Below are positions 28,190-37,633 of a stretch of 64,000 bases of DNA, one piece after another. Location: contig NZ_BBYA01000002.1 of the NCBI RefSeq assembly GCF_001050275.1, positions 1 through 64,000 on the forward strand, in the 5' to 3' direction. The stretch is from Leptolinea tardivitalis (lineage in GTDB: Bacteria > Chloroflexota > Anaerolineae > Anaerolineales > Anaerolineaceae). Under the pieces are notes generated by a model that ran no database searches, was not told the origin of the DNA, and saw only the letters and a program-made list of their open reading frames with translations. Each line of letters starts with the position of its first letter. Position 1 is the stretch's first letter. Position numbers and translations under genes: made by a program.

Positions 28190-28861
28190 TTACTGTTCCT
28201 TCAGGGCTTTTTCTACAGTCTCGATTAGTTTGGAAGAATCGACGAGTGTGCCATTAACCATGAAGTATGGAGTTCCATTAACCCCTTTGTTCTGTCCATA
28301 TGTCATGTTATCTTTGACTTTCGCTGCATTCGTTCCATTATCAATACAGGTCTGGAAGGCGGCTGTGTCAAGAGAGAGATCTTTGGCAAATTGAAGAAAA
28401 AGGGAACGCGTGAAATTTCCCTTGTTCTCACCATTCTGGTTTTCAAATAACAAATCATGGTATTCCCAGAATTTGCCCTGGTCAGCCGCACAATACGCCG
28501 CTTCTGCCGCTTTGACTGATTCTTCTCCGATAAAGCTGAATGGGGTAAAGGTTACAAAAACCTTTCCTGTTTCAACATATTGTTTGACGAACTCTGGTTC
28601 GGCTTTTAAGGCAAATTCACGGCAATAAGGGCATTGGAAATCGGAAAATTCTTCCACTTTTACTTTGGCGTTTTTATTTCCCATAGAGTTATAGTCTGCC
28701 ATGGGGCGCGGATTGGGTTTTACCACCTGCCTTTTGATGGAAGGCCAAATGAGGGCACCAGTGATCAGCAGGGCACCCACTGCAATAATGATAATGGTAA
28801 TGGTATTCTGCCTTCGGCGGTCGGCTTCTCGTAATGCCTTCATTTCTTCTCGTTTGCTCAT
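28190..28861 (-). CDS. DsbA-family thiol-disulfide protein, membrane-anchored
   Basis: A 223-residue protein: a charged N-terminus, one transmembrane helix (residues ~22-40), then a thioredoxin-fold DsbA domain with active site FQCPYCREF and cis-Pro segment GVNGTPYFMVNG. It should oxidise or shuffle disulfides outside the membrane. The ATG at 28861 has AAGGAG upstream and is preferred to an in-frame start at 28894. It resembles Bacillus BdbD in layout. Confidence 0.9.
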   Translation of the reverse strand: MSKREEMKALREADRRRQNTITIIIIAVGALLITGALIWPSIKRQVVKPNPRPMADYNSMGNKNAKVKVEEFSDFQCPYCREFALKAEPEFVKQYVETGKVFVTFTPFSFIGEESVKAAEAAYCAADQGKFWEYHDLLFENQNGENKGNFTRSLFLQFAKDLSLDTAAFQTCIDNGTNAAKVKDNMTYGQNKGVNGTPYFMVNGTLVDSSKLIETVEKALKEQ

Positions 28862-28959
28862 TTCGTCTCCTTGCACATTGATATCACTCCCCATTCTACC
28901 CGAGGTGGGCTTATTCGTCGATTTTCTGTATGGTGTTTTCGTGGAAATGTAAATTATTA

Positions 28960-29844
28960 CTAAGGTTTGGGATATTCGTAAACGTAAACGGGAAAACTTT
29001 CGCCCGTCAATGTGAAACCGAGTGAATCATATAATGCCAGTGAGGCAATATTGTCACCCTGTGTGTTTACTGTAACCTGCCAGCTGTTCAATTTAAGGCT
29101 GTCTGTCAGCATCTGTCTGACTAATTCAAACCCGATATTCCTTCTCTGGAATTCAGGATTTACGGCCAGGCGGGCAAGATGGGTATTGATGGGAGTAGAG
29201 GTACTGATCTGATAGCCGATTATCTTACCGTCCAAAAGTGCCACTGAGGCCAGCGATGCTTTGTGGAATGCCAGAATGAGGGCGTCCAATGAATTTTGCC
29301 AGAGAGGTTTAAATGCCAGGCGGTCAACGGTGGCAACAGAAGGCAGGTCAAGAGCTGTCATAGGTCTTATGACCAAATTTTCAGGAATTGGTTTGGCCTG
29401 ACGGATCTTAAAATCCCACCCAAGAACGACGATCTGTTGTCGTAATAGGAAGTTATTCGCTTCCAATGTTTTTTTGAACCATTCCTGCAAACCCAATCCA
29501 GCCAGAATGGGACGCGGTTCGCCTTCAAGATCCTTGAGACAGCGTTCCAAAAGAATGGGGAATAATTTCTCCGGTGGTAATTCCATCGAGGCTCCATACA
29601 CTCGAATCCAGGCAACTCCAACCGGATCAACAGGCGCTGCCATAGCGGCAAGGATTTCTTTTTGTCGGAGTAAAAGATAGTATGGTTGGAAGCCAATCCA
29701 TTCCAATGAAGTGCGCCAATCCAGATGATGTTGGATGTTGACACGGCTTTTGAAAAAAGTAGACAGGGCATTTAAGTCAGTGCCAACGGCCGGCCTGAGC
29801 AAAAATTTTCCGGTGGGAATATTATGCTGCATCCGATAATCCAT
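28960..29844 (-). CDS. GNAT-family N-acetyltransferase
   Basis: A 294-residue protein with the acetyl-CoA-binding GNAT motif LARLAVNPEFQRRNIGFELV in its second half and a more diverged first half (RPAVGTDLNALSTFF) that may be a second, inactive GNAT domain. Substrate unknown. It is the last gene of a long minus-strand block and starts five bases after the TPR gene. Confidence 0.8.
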   Translation of the reverse strand: MDYRMQHNIPTGKFLLRPAVGTDLNALSTFFKSRVNIQHHLDWRTSLEWIGFQPYYLLLRQKEILAAMAAPVDPVGVAWIRVYGASMELPPEKLFPILLERCLKDLEGEPRPILAGLGLQEWFKKTLEANNFLLRQQIVVLGWDFKIRQAKPIPENLVIRPMTALDLPSVATVDRLAFKPLWQNSLDALILAFHKASLASVALLDGKIIGYQISTSTPINTHLARLAVNPEFQRRNIGFELVRQMLTDSLKLNSWQVTVNTQGDNIASLALYDSLGFTLTGESFPVYVYEYPKP

Positions 29845-29849
29845 ATTGA

Positions 29850-30386
29850 CTACTTGGGCATCATCCGAGATGCTACAGAGAACAACCAGCGAAGGAATTT
29901 TTCGCGCATGGTTAATTTCTCTTTAGTCCGGAGGGCATCTAGCATGGCACTCATGGCACCCAGGTTATCGCCTGTTTCCATTTCAAGAGCAGCGATGGTC
30001 TTGTGGACAATCGCCAGATTTTCTTTATCCCCTGTCTCTTCCAATTTCGATGCTGAAAGGCGAAAAAGCCGGAGGCTTTCTTTCTTCAATCCCAGTTCTT
30101 TATACGCAGCCGCCTGATTGCCCAATGCCAGTCCTTCCCGAAGTTTATCCCCGGCTTCCGAGAAAACATGCTCGGTACCAAGGCAGGCATCCAGGGCGGC
30201 CTGTGCTTCACCTGCCTGAAGCAACGCAACGCTTCGGTTGTTGGCCATTTCAGCGGCCATCAGCGTATCGTGATCTGCTTCAAATAAATGGCTTGCCTCA
30301 AGGAACATATCAGCCGCAGACTGGTAATTACTGGCTTCATAAGCCAGTTTTGCTTCTTCGCATAGTTGTATTGCTTGTTGACTCAT
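29850..30386 (-). CDS. Tetratricopeptide-repeat-like protein
   Basis: A 178-residue helical protein with about four TPR-like repeats (for example AKLAYEASNYQSAADMFLEA and GNQAAAYKELGLKKESLRLF). TPRs mediate protein-protein contact. It starts four bases after the HTH gene and is probably co-transcribed with it and with the CpaF-type ATPase. No enzymatic motif. Confidence 0.78.
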   Translation of the reverse strand: MSQQAIQLCEEAKLAYEASNYQSAADMFLEASHLFEADHDTLMAAEMANNRSVALLQAGEAQAALDACLGTEHVFSEAGDKLREGLALGNQAAAYKELGLKKESLRLFRLSASKLEETGDKENLAIVHKTIAALEMETGDNLGAMSAMLDALRTKEKLTMREKFLRWLFSVASRMMPK

Positions 30387-30389
30387 GAT

Positions 30390-31298
30390 TTAGAATGTGA
30401 TCTCCAACAGCGATTCGGCAATACGACGAAGCTGGTCGGCGGGCATCTGACTCAGATTGTTGGCCAGTAAAAGGTATTGTCTGTTAATTGGATTCGTGAC
30501 GAAATCAATCAGTTCCTTGGGAAGGTTTTCACGGGCAAGAAGGTCAATTTCTGCCTGAGATGGTTGATTAACCGAAGCTGGTTCTTTTTCCGCAGAGGAA
30601 ACAGCTGGTTCATGTTTTGCTTGAACTGACTGGGTGGGCTCCACCATAGAAACGGGTTCTGCGGCAACCGGTTCAACTTTTTTCGGCGCAGGTCTTTCCG
30701 GTTCGGCTTTTTCAACCGGTTCGGGTTCCCGCGACTCTTCCTCTTCTTCTGTCTGGCGGGAAGATAGAGTGAATGGTTTGATGATCATATCCCTTGTTGG
30801 GATGGCATAACTATCAATCCAATCTTCCACACGGATCTGAAGAATGTGGGTAATATCTTCCAGATCTGTCACCGGGATAGGGATTTTACCGAGTTCATAG
30901 TCAGTGATCAATTCAAGCGGCAAATTGGTGGCCATGGAAAGGTCATCTCGTGAGAGGTTTTTACGCAAACGTGCCTGCATAATCATGGCTCCCAGTATGC
31001 GATTGCGGAGTTCAAGACGCTGACGCATGGTATCCACCCGGAGTTTGGGCATTTCATCTGACAGACTGGTTGAGCCAAAAAAATGATCTACTGGAACGGC
31101 ATAAATGGCCGCCAGGGCTTCCAATTCCGGCAGGGTGGGGGTTATGGCGGCAGACTCCAAGTCTAGAAGATGTCTGGTATCCCATCCGAGCAGCGCACAG
31201 GCTTCCTCGGGTGTTCTACGGGCGTACAGACGAGCATCCACCACCAGAGCGGCCAGTTTATGTGCCCGAAGTGTTTTTACTTGAGGTTTAGATGCCAA
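30390..31298 (-). CDS. HTH (Xre-like) protein with Glu/Pro-rich linker
   Basis: A 302-residue protein. Two Xre-type helix-turn-helix units are visible at residues ~14-70 (RRTPEEACALLGWDTRHLLD) and ~100-160 (RKNLSRDDLSMATNLPLELI). A disordered Glu/Pro-rich region (~185-265) follows, with a short helical C-terminus. It is probably a DNA-binding regulator or nucleoid-associated factor. It lies three bases downstream of the CpaF-type ATPase gene. Confidence 0.78.
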   Translation of the reverse strand: MASKPQVKTLRAHKLAALVVDARLYARRTPEEACALLGWDTRHLLDLESAAITPTLPELEALAAIYAVPVDHFFGSTSLSDEMPKLRVDTMRQRLELRNRILGAMIMQARLRKNLSRDDLSMATNLPLELITDYELGKIPIPVTDLEDITHILQIRVEDWIDSYAIPTRDMIIKPFTLSSRQTEEEEESREPEPVEKAEPERPAPKKVEPVAAEPVSMVEPTQSVQAKHEPAVSSAEKEPASVNQPSQAEIDLLARENLPKELIDFVTNPINRQYLLLANNLSQMPADQLRRIAESLLEITF

Positions 31299-31301
31299 TG
31301 G

Positions 31302-32615
31302 TTATCTCCTCCGATTTCCCAGCATTTCATTCAGATTGGCGCCAAAGATTTCAGGCCCTAAACGGTAACCGGCTGCTTCAAGCCGCTGGCTGAATCCTGG
31401 GCGGATACCTGTTGGACGGAGCTCCCCGATAATGGTGCCATCCGGTTGAACTCCGGTTTGCTGATATTTGAAAATATCAGTCATGGTGATGGTATCACCT
31501 TCCATGCCAGATACCTCGGTAATGGCGGTAATTTTACGGGTTCCATCTTTCAAACGTGCCTGCTGAACGATAAGATCAATGGCTGCGGCAATCTGTTCGC
31601 GAAGAACCTTCACTGGCAGGTCAAGACCTGACATAAGGCACATTGTCTCCAGGCGGCTGACTGCATCACGGGGTGTATTGGCATGCAACGTCGTCAGAGA
31701 GCCATCATGCCCGGTGTTCATGGCTTGAAGCATATCCAGAGCTTCTCCACCGCGGCATTCACCCACGATAATCCTGTCTGGACGCATACGTAAACTGTTG
31801 CGTACTAAATCTCGAATCGAAACAGCATGCTGCCCATCAGAATTTGGCGGTTTGGTTTCAAGACGGACAACGTGAGGCTGCTGCAATTTCAATTCAGCAG
31901 CATCCTCAATCGTCACAATACGTTCGTTTGCTGGTATATAGCCAGAAAGAATGTTGAGGAAGGTTGTTTTTCCAGACCCGGTACCACCGGATACCAGGAT
32001 ATTCAACCGAGAAACTACACAGGCGCGCAGCATTTCAGCCATTCCACGAGTAATGGACCCCAGAGAGATCAACTGGTCCATGGTAAGTTTGTCTTTCATA
32101 AACTTCCGAATTGTGATAGATGGACCGTCGATAGCCACCGGTGGAATGACTGCATTAACACGCGATCCATCTGGCAGGCGGGCATCTACCGTAGGATTAT
32201 CTATGTCAACATTTCGCCCCAGAGGCAAGATGATCTTGTCAATCACTCTAAGAACGGCATCATCATTTTCAAAATGGATATCTGTAAGCGTAAGCTTGCC
32301 GTTTTTTTCGATATAAACCATATTGGGACCGTTAACCATCACTTCACTGATGGTTGGGTCATCTAATAATGGTTGAATTGGGCCAAAACCCAGCATTTCA
32401 TCAAGAATCTCTTTGAAGATCGCATTCCGAGCCTGTTCGGGAAGGTTGAGCCGGGTTGACTCATACGCCTGTTGCAGATATTGCTGAATGGCCTCACGCC
32501 GCTGGCGCGGTGATGGAGGACGGGCTTCTATCTCACGGGATATGGAATTAACCAGATAGGCTTTTAATTTTGCCTGATCTGTTGGATTAAGAGAATAACC
32601 ACCAGAAGGAATCAT
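31302..32615 (-). CDS. CpaF/TadA-type secretion ATPase
   Basis: A 437-residue type II/IV secretion ATPase. Walker A is SGGTGSGKTTFLN, the Asp box is RIVTIEDAAEL, Walker B is RPDRIIVGECRGGEALDML, and the His box is GHDGSLTTLHAN. The N-terminal domain carries DEMLGFGPIQPLLDDPTISE, typical of CpaF. Family members power tight-adherence pili. No other tad/cpa genes (TadB, TadC, RcpA, Flp) are near. Instead it sits with HTH, TPR and two-component genes, so it may serve a remote pilus locus or another purpose. Confidence 0.92.
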   Translation of the reverse strand: MIPSGGYSLNPTDQAKLKAYLVNSISREIEARPPSPRQRREAIQQYLQQAYESTRLNLPEQARNAIFKEILDEMLGFGPIQPLLDDPTISEVMVNGPNMVYIEKNGKLTLTDIHFENDDAVLRVIDKIILPLGRNVDIDNPTVDARLPDGSRVNAVIPPVAIDGPSITIRKFMKDKLTMDQLISLGSITRGMAEMLRACVVSRLNILVSGGTGSGKTTFLNILSGYIPANERIVTIEDAAELKLQQPHVVRLETKPPNSDGQHAVSIRDLVRNSLRMRPDRIIVGECRGGEALDMLQAMNTGHDGSLTTLHANTPRDAVSRLETMCLMSGLDLPVKVLREQIAAAIDLIVQQARLKDGTRKITAITEVSGMEGDTITMTDIFKYQQTGVQPDGTIIGELRPTGIRPGFSQRLEAAGYRLGPEIFGANLNEMLGNRRR

Positions 32616-32911
32616 TTTAGACCTTTTGCCGGCTTAACTTCTTCATCTGGCATGAGCCAGATGATCTGTTCGGTATTTACAGAAAGGAATCCGCTGAAAT
32701 AAATCGCCTCTCCGGTAGGAGAAAACACCGTTGCATCTGTGACCGCAATAAACAGGTCTTTGCGGTTCAATTCATCTTTTACACGGTCTTCAGGGCGAAT
32801 ATGGATTTTTCCACGAATCAATTGATTTGTAGTCTGTATCGTTACATTGATGGGTTTCTTGGTTACAACCTGTGTAAAAATCTTACCTTTTTCTTCAAAA
32901 TTGGAATACAT
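32612..32911 (-). CDS. Hypothetical 99-residue protein
   Basis: A small soluble beta-rich protein that I do not recognise (MYSNFEEKGKIFTQVVTKKP; then PEDRVKDELNRKDLFIAVTD). The strand pattern could suit a PilZ- or Sm-like barrel, but no diagnostic motif is present. The ATG at 32911 with AAGGA upstream overlaps the response-regulator stop, and its own stop overlaps the CpaF start by four bases, so it is a coupled operon member. Confidence 0.68.
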   Translation of the reverse strand: MYSNFEEKGKIFTQVVTKKPINVTIQTTNQLIRGKIHIRPEDRVKDELNRKDLFIAVTDATVFSPTGEAIYFSGFLSVNTEQIIWLMPDEEVKPAKGLK

Positions 32912-33630
32912 TATTCCTTCTTTCCTTTCGCAGGAGCCGAGACTTCTGCCGGCATCAGGTATCCCAACCCGGAGCGGGTTACAATATGGCATGGGCTGTG
33001 GGGATTATCTTCCAATTTTTGCCGCAGGCGGGCAATGCTTACCCATAAAATTTCCTTGTCATCACGATATGATGGACCCCAGATGGCTGTCAACAATTCT
33101 TCACCGGTTAAAATCTGCCCGAGGTGGTGGGCAAATTGAATGAGCAGACGGTATTCCGTGGCGGATAAGAAGATGGCTTTATCCCCTTTCCAGACTTCAG
33201 CACGGGCAAAGTCGATTTTGAGGTCAAGATGTTGGAAGAAGCGTTCCCCCAAAGCCGTATCGTCTTTTCTTGCCCTGCGCAACACGGCCCGCACCCGGGC
33301 AACCAGTTCAGTGGCAGAAAATGGTTTGATCACATAATCATCGGCTCCCACATTCAAACCTTTAACACGATCCTGCTCTTCACCTTTGGCTGTTAACATG
33401 ATGACCGGCACATTGGAAAATTGGCGGATGCGCTCGCATGTGGTAAAACCATCCATCCGGGGCATCATCACATCAAGTATGACCAGATCTGGCTTTTGCG
33501 ATGAAACCAATTCAAGGGCATCTTCCCCATTCATGGCAAACAATACATCATATCCTTCTGCCTGTAGATTTACCTGCAGGAGGTGAATATATTGTTTTTC
33601 ATCGTCTACCACCAGAATTTTTGCTGGCAT
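32911..33630 (-). CDS. OmpR-family response regulator
   Basis: A 239-residue regulator: a receiver domain (residues ~4-115) with DDE at the N-terminus, phospho-acceptor Asp in VILDVMMPRMDG and Lys in VIKPFSATEL; then a winged-helix OmpR/PhoB DNA-binding domain (~140-230). The ATG at 33630 has GGAGA upstream and is preferred over a GTG four codons earlier. It is probably phosphorylated by one of the two histidine kinases encoded immediately upstream. Confidence 0.92.
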   Translation of the reverse strand: MPAKILVVDDEKQYIHLLQVNLQAEGYDVLFAMNGEDALELVSSQKPDLVILDVMMPRMDGFTTCERIRQFSNVPVIMLTAKGEEQDRVKGLNVGADDYVIKPFSATELVARVRAVLRRARKDDTALGERFFQHLDLKIDFARAEVWKGDKAIFLSATEYRLLIQFAHHLGQILTGEELLTAIWGPSYRDDKEILWVSIARLRQKLEDNPHSPCHIVTRSGLGYLMPAEVSAPAKGKKE

Positions 33631-33650
33631 TTTATTCTCCACATAATTAA

Positions 33651-34853
33651 TTACGTCAGAGCCGGAAGCGTTATGGTAAATACCGACCCTTTACCTACTG
33701 TTGATTCTACTGATATTTTTCCCTTATGCGCAGCTATGATTTGCTGGCAGATATATAATCCAAGTCCACTTCCGCGGGCTTCCTTAGCCGACTGCGGATC
33801 ACGGTAGAAACGCCAGAAAATTTTATCCAATGATTCCGGTGGAATTCCAGGGCCTTCATCGCGGAATTGGATAATTAAGTTTTGTTCATCAGAACGAATG
33901 GAAATCCACAGAGGTGAATCAGGCGCGTATTTGAATGAATTGGTCACAAGGTTTTCAAAAACCTGTTCCAACCGGCGTGGATCTGCTCTGACGGTTTTTA
34001 ATGGTTGAATCACTTCAAGATGGGTAACCATTTCAGGATGATGGAGTGATGTTCTGGCGATAATGTTGTTCAATAAACCTTCAACCATTACAGGCTGCAT
34101 ATGCATTTCCAGCATGTTGCTTTGCAGGCGAGCGGAATCCAGAAGATTATCAATTAAATCCTGCAACTGGTCAGTCTCTGCATCAATGATTTTCAAAAAC
34201 TCCTGACGGGTTTCTGCGTTCCAATTGGTATCAGGACGAAGAAGGGTAGTTGTGTACCCTTTGATAAAACCCAATGGACTGCGTAACTCATGGGTAATCA
34301 TTGAAATGAAATTGTCCTGCAGTGTGGCTACCTTGCATTTTTCCGAAAGCTCCTCCACTTTCCTGCGGAGATTGATATTCCCAAGGATCAACCCGAGAAC
34401 GGCAGCAAATCCCTGGGCCTGTTCAATATCCATGGGGGAATAATCCGGTCCGCCAAACCGGATCATAACTATGGCGCCCAATGTTTCTTCAGCAATGGAA
34501 AGAGGCATGGCGAGGCCGTACGGACAGTCTAATCGGTTCGATCCGGGGGTTTTTTTAGGCAGGGTAGTTATTGGGTGGTTTTCCTGGATAGCCTGCATAA
34601 CGATGCTATCTCCCCAGGCGGTATCTGCTTCTGAAGAACGACCTCTACCAACGGCGCGGGCGTAGATTGGTTCAAGATTGCCGCCGCCATTCTTTTTATA
34701 TACCACCAGATGATCATAGATCAAACCCATGCGGATTTGGTGAGCGAAATCATCCAATCCTGTTTTCCAATCATCTGGTTTGTTTAATTTTCCGAGTGAA
34801 CGCAGTAAATAGATATTCGGGGTTTCTTCAATTTGTTCGGTTTGTGGAGGCAT
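33651..34853 (-). CDS. Sensor histidine kinase, GAF type
   Basis: A soluble kinase of about 400 residues. An N-terminal GAF-like sensing region (AVGRGRSSEADTAW, LAMPLSIAEETLGAIVMI) is followed by HisKA with phospho-His in MITHELRSPLG, and HATPase_c with LVTNSFKYAPDSP (N box), FRDEGPGIP and GSGLGLYI. No transmembrane segments, so it senses a cytoplasmic signal. The ATG at 34853 is preceded by AGGAG at a long 11-base spacing; an upstream in-frame start at 34931 would overlap the next kinase gene. Confidence 0.88.
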   Translation of the reverse strand: MPPQTEQIEETPNIYLLRSLGKLNKPDDWKTGLDDFAHQIRMGLIYDHLVVYKKNGGGNLEPIYARAVGRGRSSEADTAWGDSIVMQAIQENHPITTLPKKTPGSNRLDCPYGLAMPLSIAEETLGAIVMIRFGGPDYSPMDIEQAQGFAAVLGLILGNINLRRKVEELSEKCKVATLQDNFISMITHELRSPLGFIKGYTTTLLRPDTNWNAETRQEFLKIIDAETDQLQDLIDNLLDSARLQSNMLEMHMQPVMVEGLLNNIIARTSLHHPEMVTHLEVIQPLKTVRADPRRLEQVFENLVTNSFKYAPDSPLWISIRSDEQNLIIQFRDEGPGIPPESLDKIFWRFYRDPQSAKEARGSGLGLYICQQIIAAHKGKISVESTVGKGSVFTITLPALT

Positions 34854-34887
34854 TTGGACTGAATCTCCTGCACCGATGAAGATTTTT

Positions 34888-35925
34888 TCAGGCCGCGCGC
34901 AATGTGAACTCAAATTCGCTTCCCTGATCAATAGCAGACCGTATGCGAATCACTGAACCATGGGCTTCAATGATTTTCCTCACCAACGCCAGACCTAATC
35001 CGGTTCCCCCATATCTGCGGGTAGAAGATCCGTCCAGCTGATGAAAAGGTTCGAAAATCTCATCAAAGCGATCCGCAGGAATGCCGATTCCGGTATCTTT
35101 CACAATGATCTTCACAGAATCTGAGTCTGCGGTGCAATTAAGTTCCACTTTTCCTTCTGAAGGTGTGAACTTGATTGCATTGTCCAGCAGTTGACCGATT
35201 GCCCAGGAGATTTTTTCTTCATCGATTTGAACTTTCGGCAAGTCGGTATCTGATACCAGATCAAGCTGAAGATGTTTCTCTTCTGCTTTAATCCGCGCAC
35301 GGTTGACCAGGGTTTGACCCAGGCGGTGCATATCAATAGGCTGCAAGTTTAGGGCCACTTCTGTACCGTCTGCGTCTGAAAATAACAGCAGGTCTTCAAT
35401 CAGCCTTTCCAATCGGTCAGAGGCTTTTTGCATCACTTTCAACGCATTCTGTTGATCGTCTGTCAGGGGGCCCAGAACCGATGTGATCATTAACTCAAGA
35501 TAACCCTTAATATGGGTCATCGGTGTGCGCAATTCGTGGGAGATATTCGCCACGATATTGGCTTTCATACGGTTAAGATCTGCCAGCTTAATCATGGCAG
35601 CTTCCAGTTCAGCAGTTCGTTGTTTGACACGTAATTCCAGGCTGGCATTCGCGCTTTGCAGAGCAGAGCGTAATTGAATGATCTGTTCGGTGATAGCCTG
35701 ATCGAGATCAGTTTTACTGATCATTTTTTCATTAACCAAAATCTGGCCTAAAAGGACGTTTTCCCCTTTTTCTCGAGCCATTTTTTGAAGGTAAATGGCA
35801 TGGGTCAATTGCGCAGCTGTGATCAGACCACGCTCAATCAAGTATTCACCAAGGCGCGGAACCAGAGATTCCGGTGTAAGTCCCGAATTGTTTTGTGTTG
35901 GGTTTGATTCTATCTTTGTTTCCAT
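34888..35925 (-). CDS. Histidine kinase with GspE/MshEN-like N-terminus
   Basis: A 345-residue soluble kinase. Residues ~20-85 (RLGEYLIERGLITAAQLTHA, LGQILVNEKMISKTDLDQAI) match the N-terminal domain of type II secretion/MshE ATPases, which in some proteins binds cyclic di-GMP. A short coiled coil leads to HisKA (NISHELRTPMTH) and HATPase_c (LLDNAIKFTP, DTGIGIP, GTGLGLAL). This input domain on a kinase, with a CpaF ATPase gene and a PilZ gene in the same block, hints at c-di-GMP input (inference). Confidence 0.86.
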   Translation of the reverse strand: METKIESNPTQNNSGLTPESLVPRLGEYLIERGLITAAQLTHAIYLQKMAREKGENVLLGQILVNEKMISKTDLDQAITEQIIQLRSALQSANASLELRVKQRTAELEAAMIKLADLNRMKANIVANISHELRTPMTHIKGYLELMITSVLGPLTDDQQNALKVMQKASDRLERLIEDLLLFSDADGTEVALNLQPIDMHRLGQTLVNRARIKAEEKHLQLDLVSDTDLPKVQIDEEKISWAIGQLLDNAIKFTPSEGKVELNCTADSDSVKIIVKDTGIGIPADRFDEIFEPFHQLDGSSTRRYGGTGLGLALVRKIIEAHGSVIRIRSAIDQGSEFEFTLRAA

Positions 35926-35986
35926 ATATCTAAAATAATTGTACCTGTAAAAAGATGAACCTCAAACGCCATGGTTGGATGGAATC

Positions 35987-36832
35987 TCAACCTTTCAATA
36001 TAGTATCCAGAACAGAATTCAATTCTTCATTTGAATAGTAATAAATCACCAGGCTTCCGCCCTTTTTCCCGTGATTTACGGTCACACGAGTTCCCAAATG
36101 TTCCCGAAGTCGATTTTCAATTTCCTTGACTTCCACCGGAGGTTCCGGTTTTGGTTTTGAAGGCGTTTTTTCCCCACCGTATTTTTTGACCAGTTCTTCT
36201 GTCTGGCGAACACTCAGACCGTTGCGCAAGATGATCTGCAAGACGGCCGTTTGCGCCTGTGAAGTTGAAAGGCTCAATAGTGCCCGGGCATGCCCCTCAC
36301 TGATTTCTCCGGAAAGAATGGCATTTTGAACCGCTTCTGGCAGTTTCAATAAACGCAGTGTGTTAGTGACCGCTACACGGCTTTTGCCAACTCTGAGGGC
36401 AATTTCGTCATGGGTGAGATTGAACTCTTCAGCCAATTGACGGTATGCTTCTGCGGTTTCAAGGGGCATCAGATCAGCCCGTTGAACATTTTCTATTAAT
36501 GCTAATTCAAGGCGGTCACGATCGTTAGCTTCCCGGAGTATTACAGGAACAACATCGAGGCCTGCAATATGCGCAGCCCGCCATCGGCGTTCACCGGCAA
36601 TCAGCACATATTGACCTTCGGCTTCTTTTGTCACGATCAGGGGTTGAAGGATGCCATGCTGTTTGATTGATTCTGCAAGCTCCTGGAGACCTTCTTCCAC
36701 CATGATCGTACGCGGCTGTCGTGGATTGGGAATAATCTGGTTGATCGGAACAGACTCAACGCCTCCCCTGGGCTCATTCGAAGCCGGAATAATTGCATCT
36801 AATCCACGTCCTAACCCGCCTTTATATGCCAT
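35987..36832 (-). CDS. parB: Chromosome-partitioning protein ParB
   Basis: A 281-residue ParB/Spo0J CTPase-type protein. The N-terminus GLGRGLDAIIP binds ParA. Then come ParBc motifs QPRTIMVEEGLQELAESIKQ and GERRWRA, LALIENVQRADLMPLETA, an HTH region (LTHDEIALRVGKSRVAVTNT), and a C-terminal dimer domain. It spreads from parS sites to organise origins. It directly follows parA. No parS-like 16-mer was found in the window. Confidence 0.95.
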   Translation of the reverse strand: MAYKGGLGRGLDAIIPASNEPRGGVESVPINQIIPNPRQPRTIMVEEGLQELAESIKQHGILQPLIVTKEAEGQYVLIAGERRWRAAHIAGLDVVPVILREANDRDRLELALIENVQRADLMPLETAEAYRQLAEEFNLTHDEIALRVGKSRVAVTNTLRLLKLPEAVQNAILSGEISEGHARALLSLSTSQAQTAVLQIILRNGLSVRQTEELVKKYGGEKTPSKPKPEPPVEVKEIENRLREHLGTRVTVNHGKKGGSLVIYYYSNEELNSVLDTILKG

Positions 36833-37633
36833 TTATTTCTCCTGCTCAACCACCTGGGGAATGGAAATACCATCTTGACCGAGAATCTCGCGTGCCAGTG
36901 CGGCGTATGCCTTTGCCGCGCCTGAATCGGGTGCATACATGGAAATGGGTATGCCATAAGAAGGGGCTTCTGCCAACCGGATGGAACGTGGAATAACCGA
37001 CTGGAATACCTGAGTGGGGAAATGTTTTCGCACTTCGTTTACCACATCAATAGCCAGACGGGTACGTCCATCATACATGGTTAAAATCACCCCCCGGACG
37101 ATGAGGCCAGGGTAGAGGGAATTTTTTACCCGGTTGATAGTCTGGGTGAGTTGCCCCAATCCTTCAAGAGCGAGGTATTCACATTGCACCGGGATGATTA
37201 CACCATCCTTCGCCGCCATCAATCCGTTGACTGTCAGCAAACTCAGGGATGGCGGGCAATCAATGAGGATATAGTCATACCGGTCAGCCACACTGTTTAC
37301 TACGTCACGCAAACGATTTTCACGATTTTGACCGTCAATCAATTCGACATCGGCACCAGCCAGGGCGGGAGAAGATGGTAAAAGGGAAATCTTAATCCGT
37401 GGATTGTGTAAGATATGAGGAGCCGCTTGAGCAGCACCTATCAATACCTCGTAGGTGCCTGTTTTTACTGTGTTTTTATCGATTCCCAGAGATGAAGTGG
37501 CGTTAGCCTGAGGATCAAGATCTACCAGTAAAACACGCTGCCCATAATACCCCAGAAAGGCACCCAGGTTGATGGCTGAGGTGGTTTTTCCCACACCGCC
37601 TTTTTGATTTACAAATGTAAAAATTTTTGTCAT
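36833..37633 (-). CDS. parA: Chromosome-partitioning ATPase ParA/Soj
   Basis: A 266-residue P-loop ATPase with the deviant Walker A KGGVGKTTSAINLG, the A' motif VDLDPQANAT and IDCPPSLSLLT. It works with ParB to segregate chromosomes. It is short, with no N-terminal HTH, so this is the chromosomal type. Its start overlaps the end of the pfkB-family gene by four bases and its stop abuts the parB start. Confidence 0.95.
   Translation of the reverse strand: MTKIFTFVNQKGGVGKTTSAINLGAFLGYYGQRVLLVDLDPQANATSSLGIDKNTVKTGTYEVLIGAAQAAPHILHNPRIKISLLPSSPALAGADVELIDGQNRENRLRDVVNSVADRYDYILIDCPPSLSLLTVNGLMAAKDGVIIPVQCEYLALEGLGQLTQTINRVKNSLYPGLIVRGVILTMYDGRTRLAIDVVNEVRKHFPTQVFQSVIPRSIRLAEAPSYGIPISMYAPDSGAAKAYAALAREILGQDGISIPQVVEQEK

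Noticed and set aside
35987-37633. parS site near parAB
   Set aside because: Searched by eye for TGTTTCACGTGAAACA-like 16-mers; the few CACGTG cores (for example near 45543) have wrong flanks.
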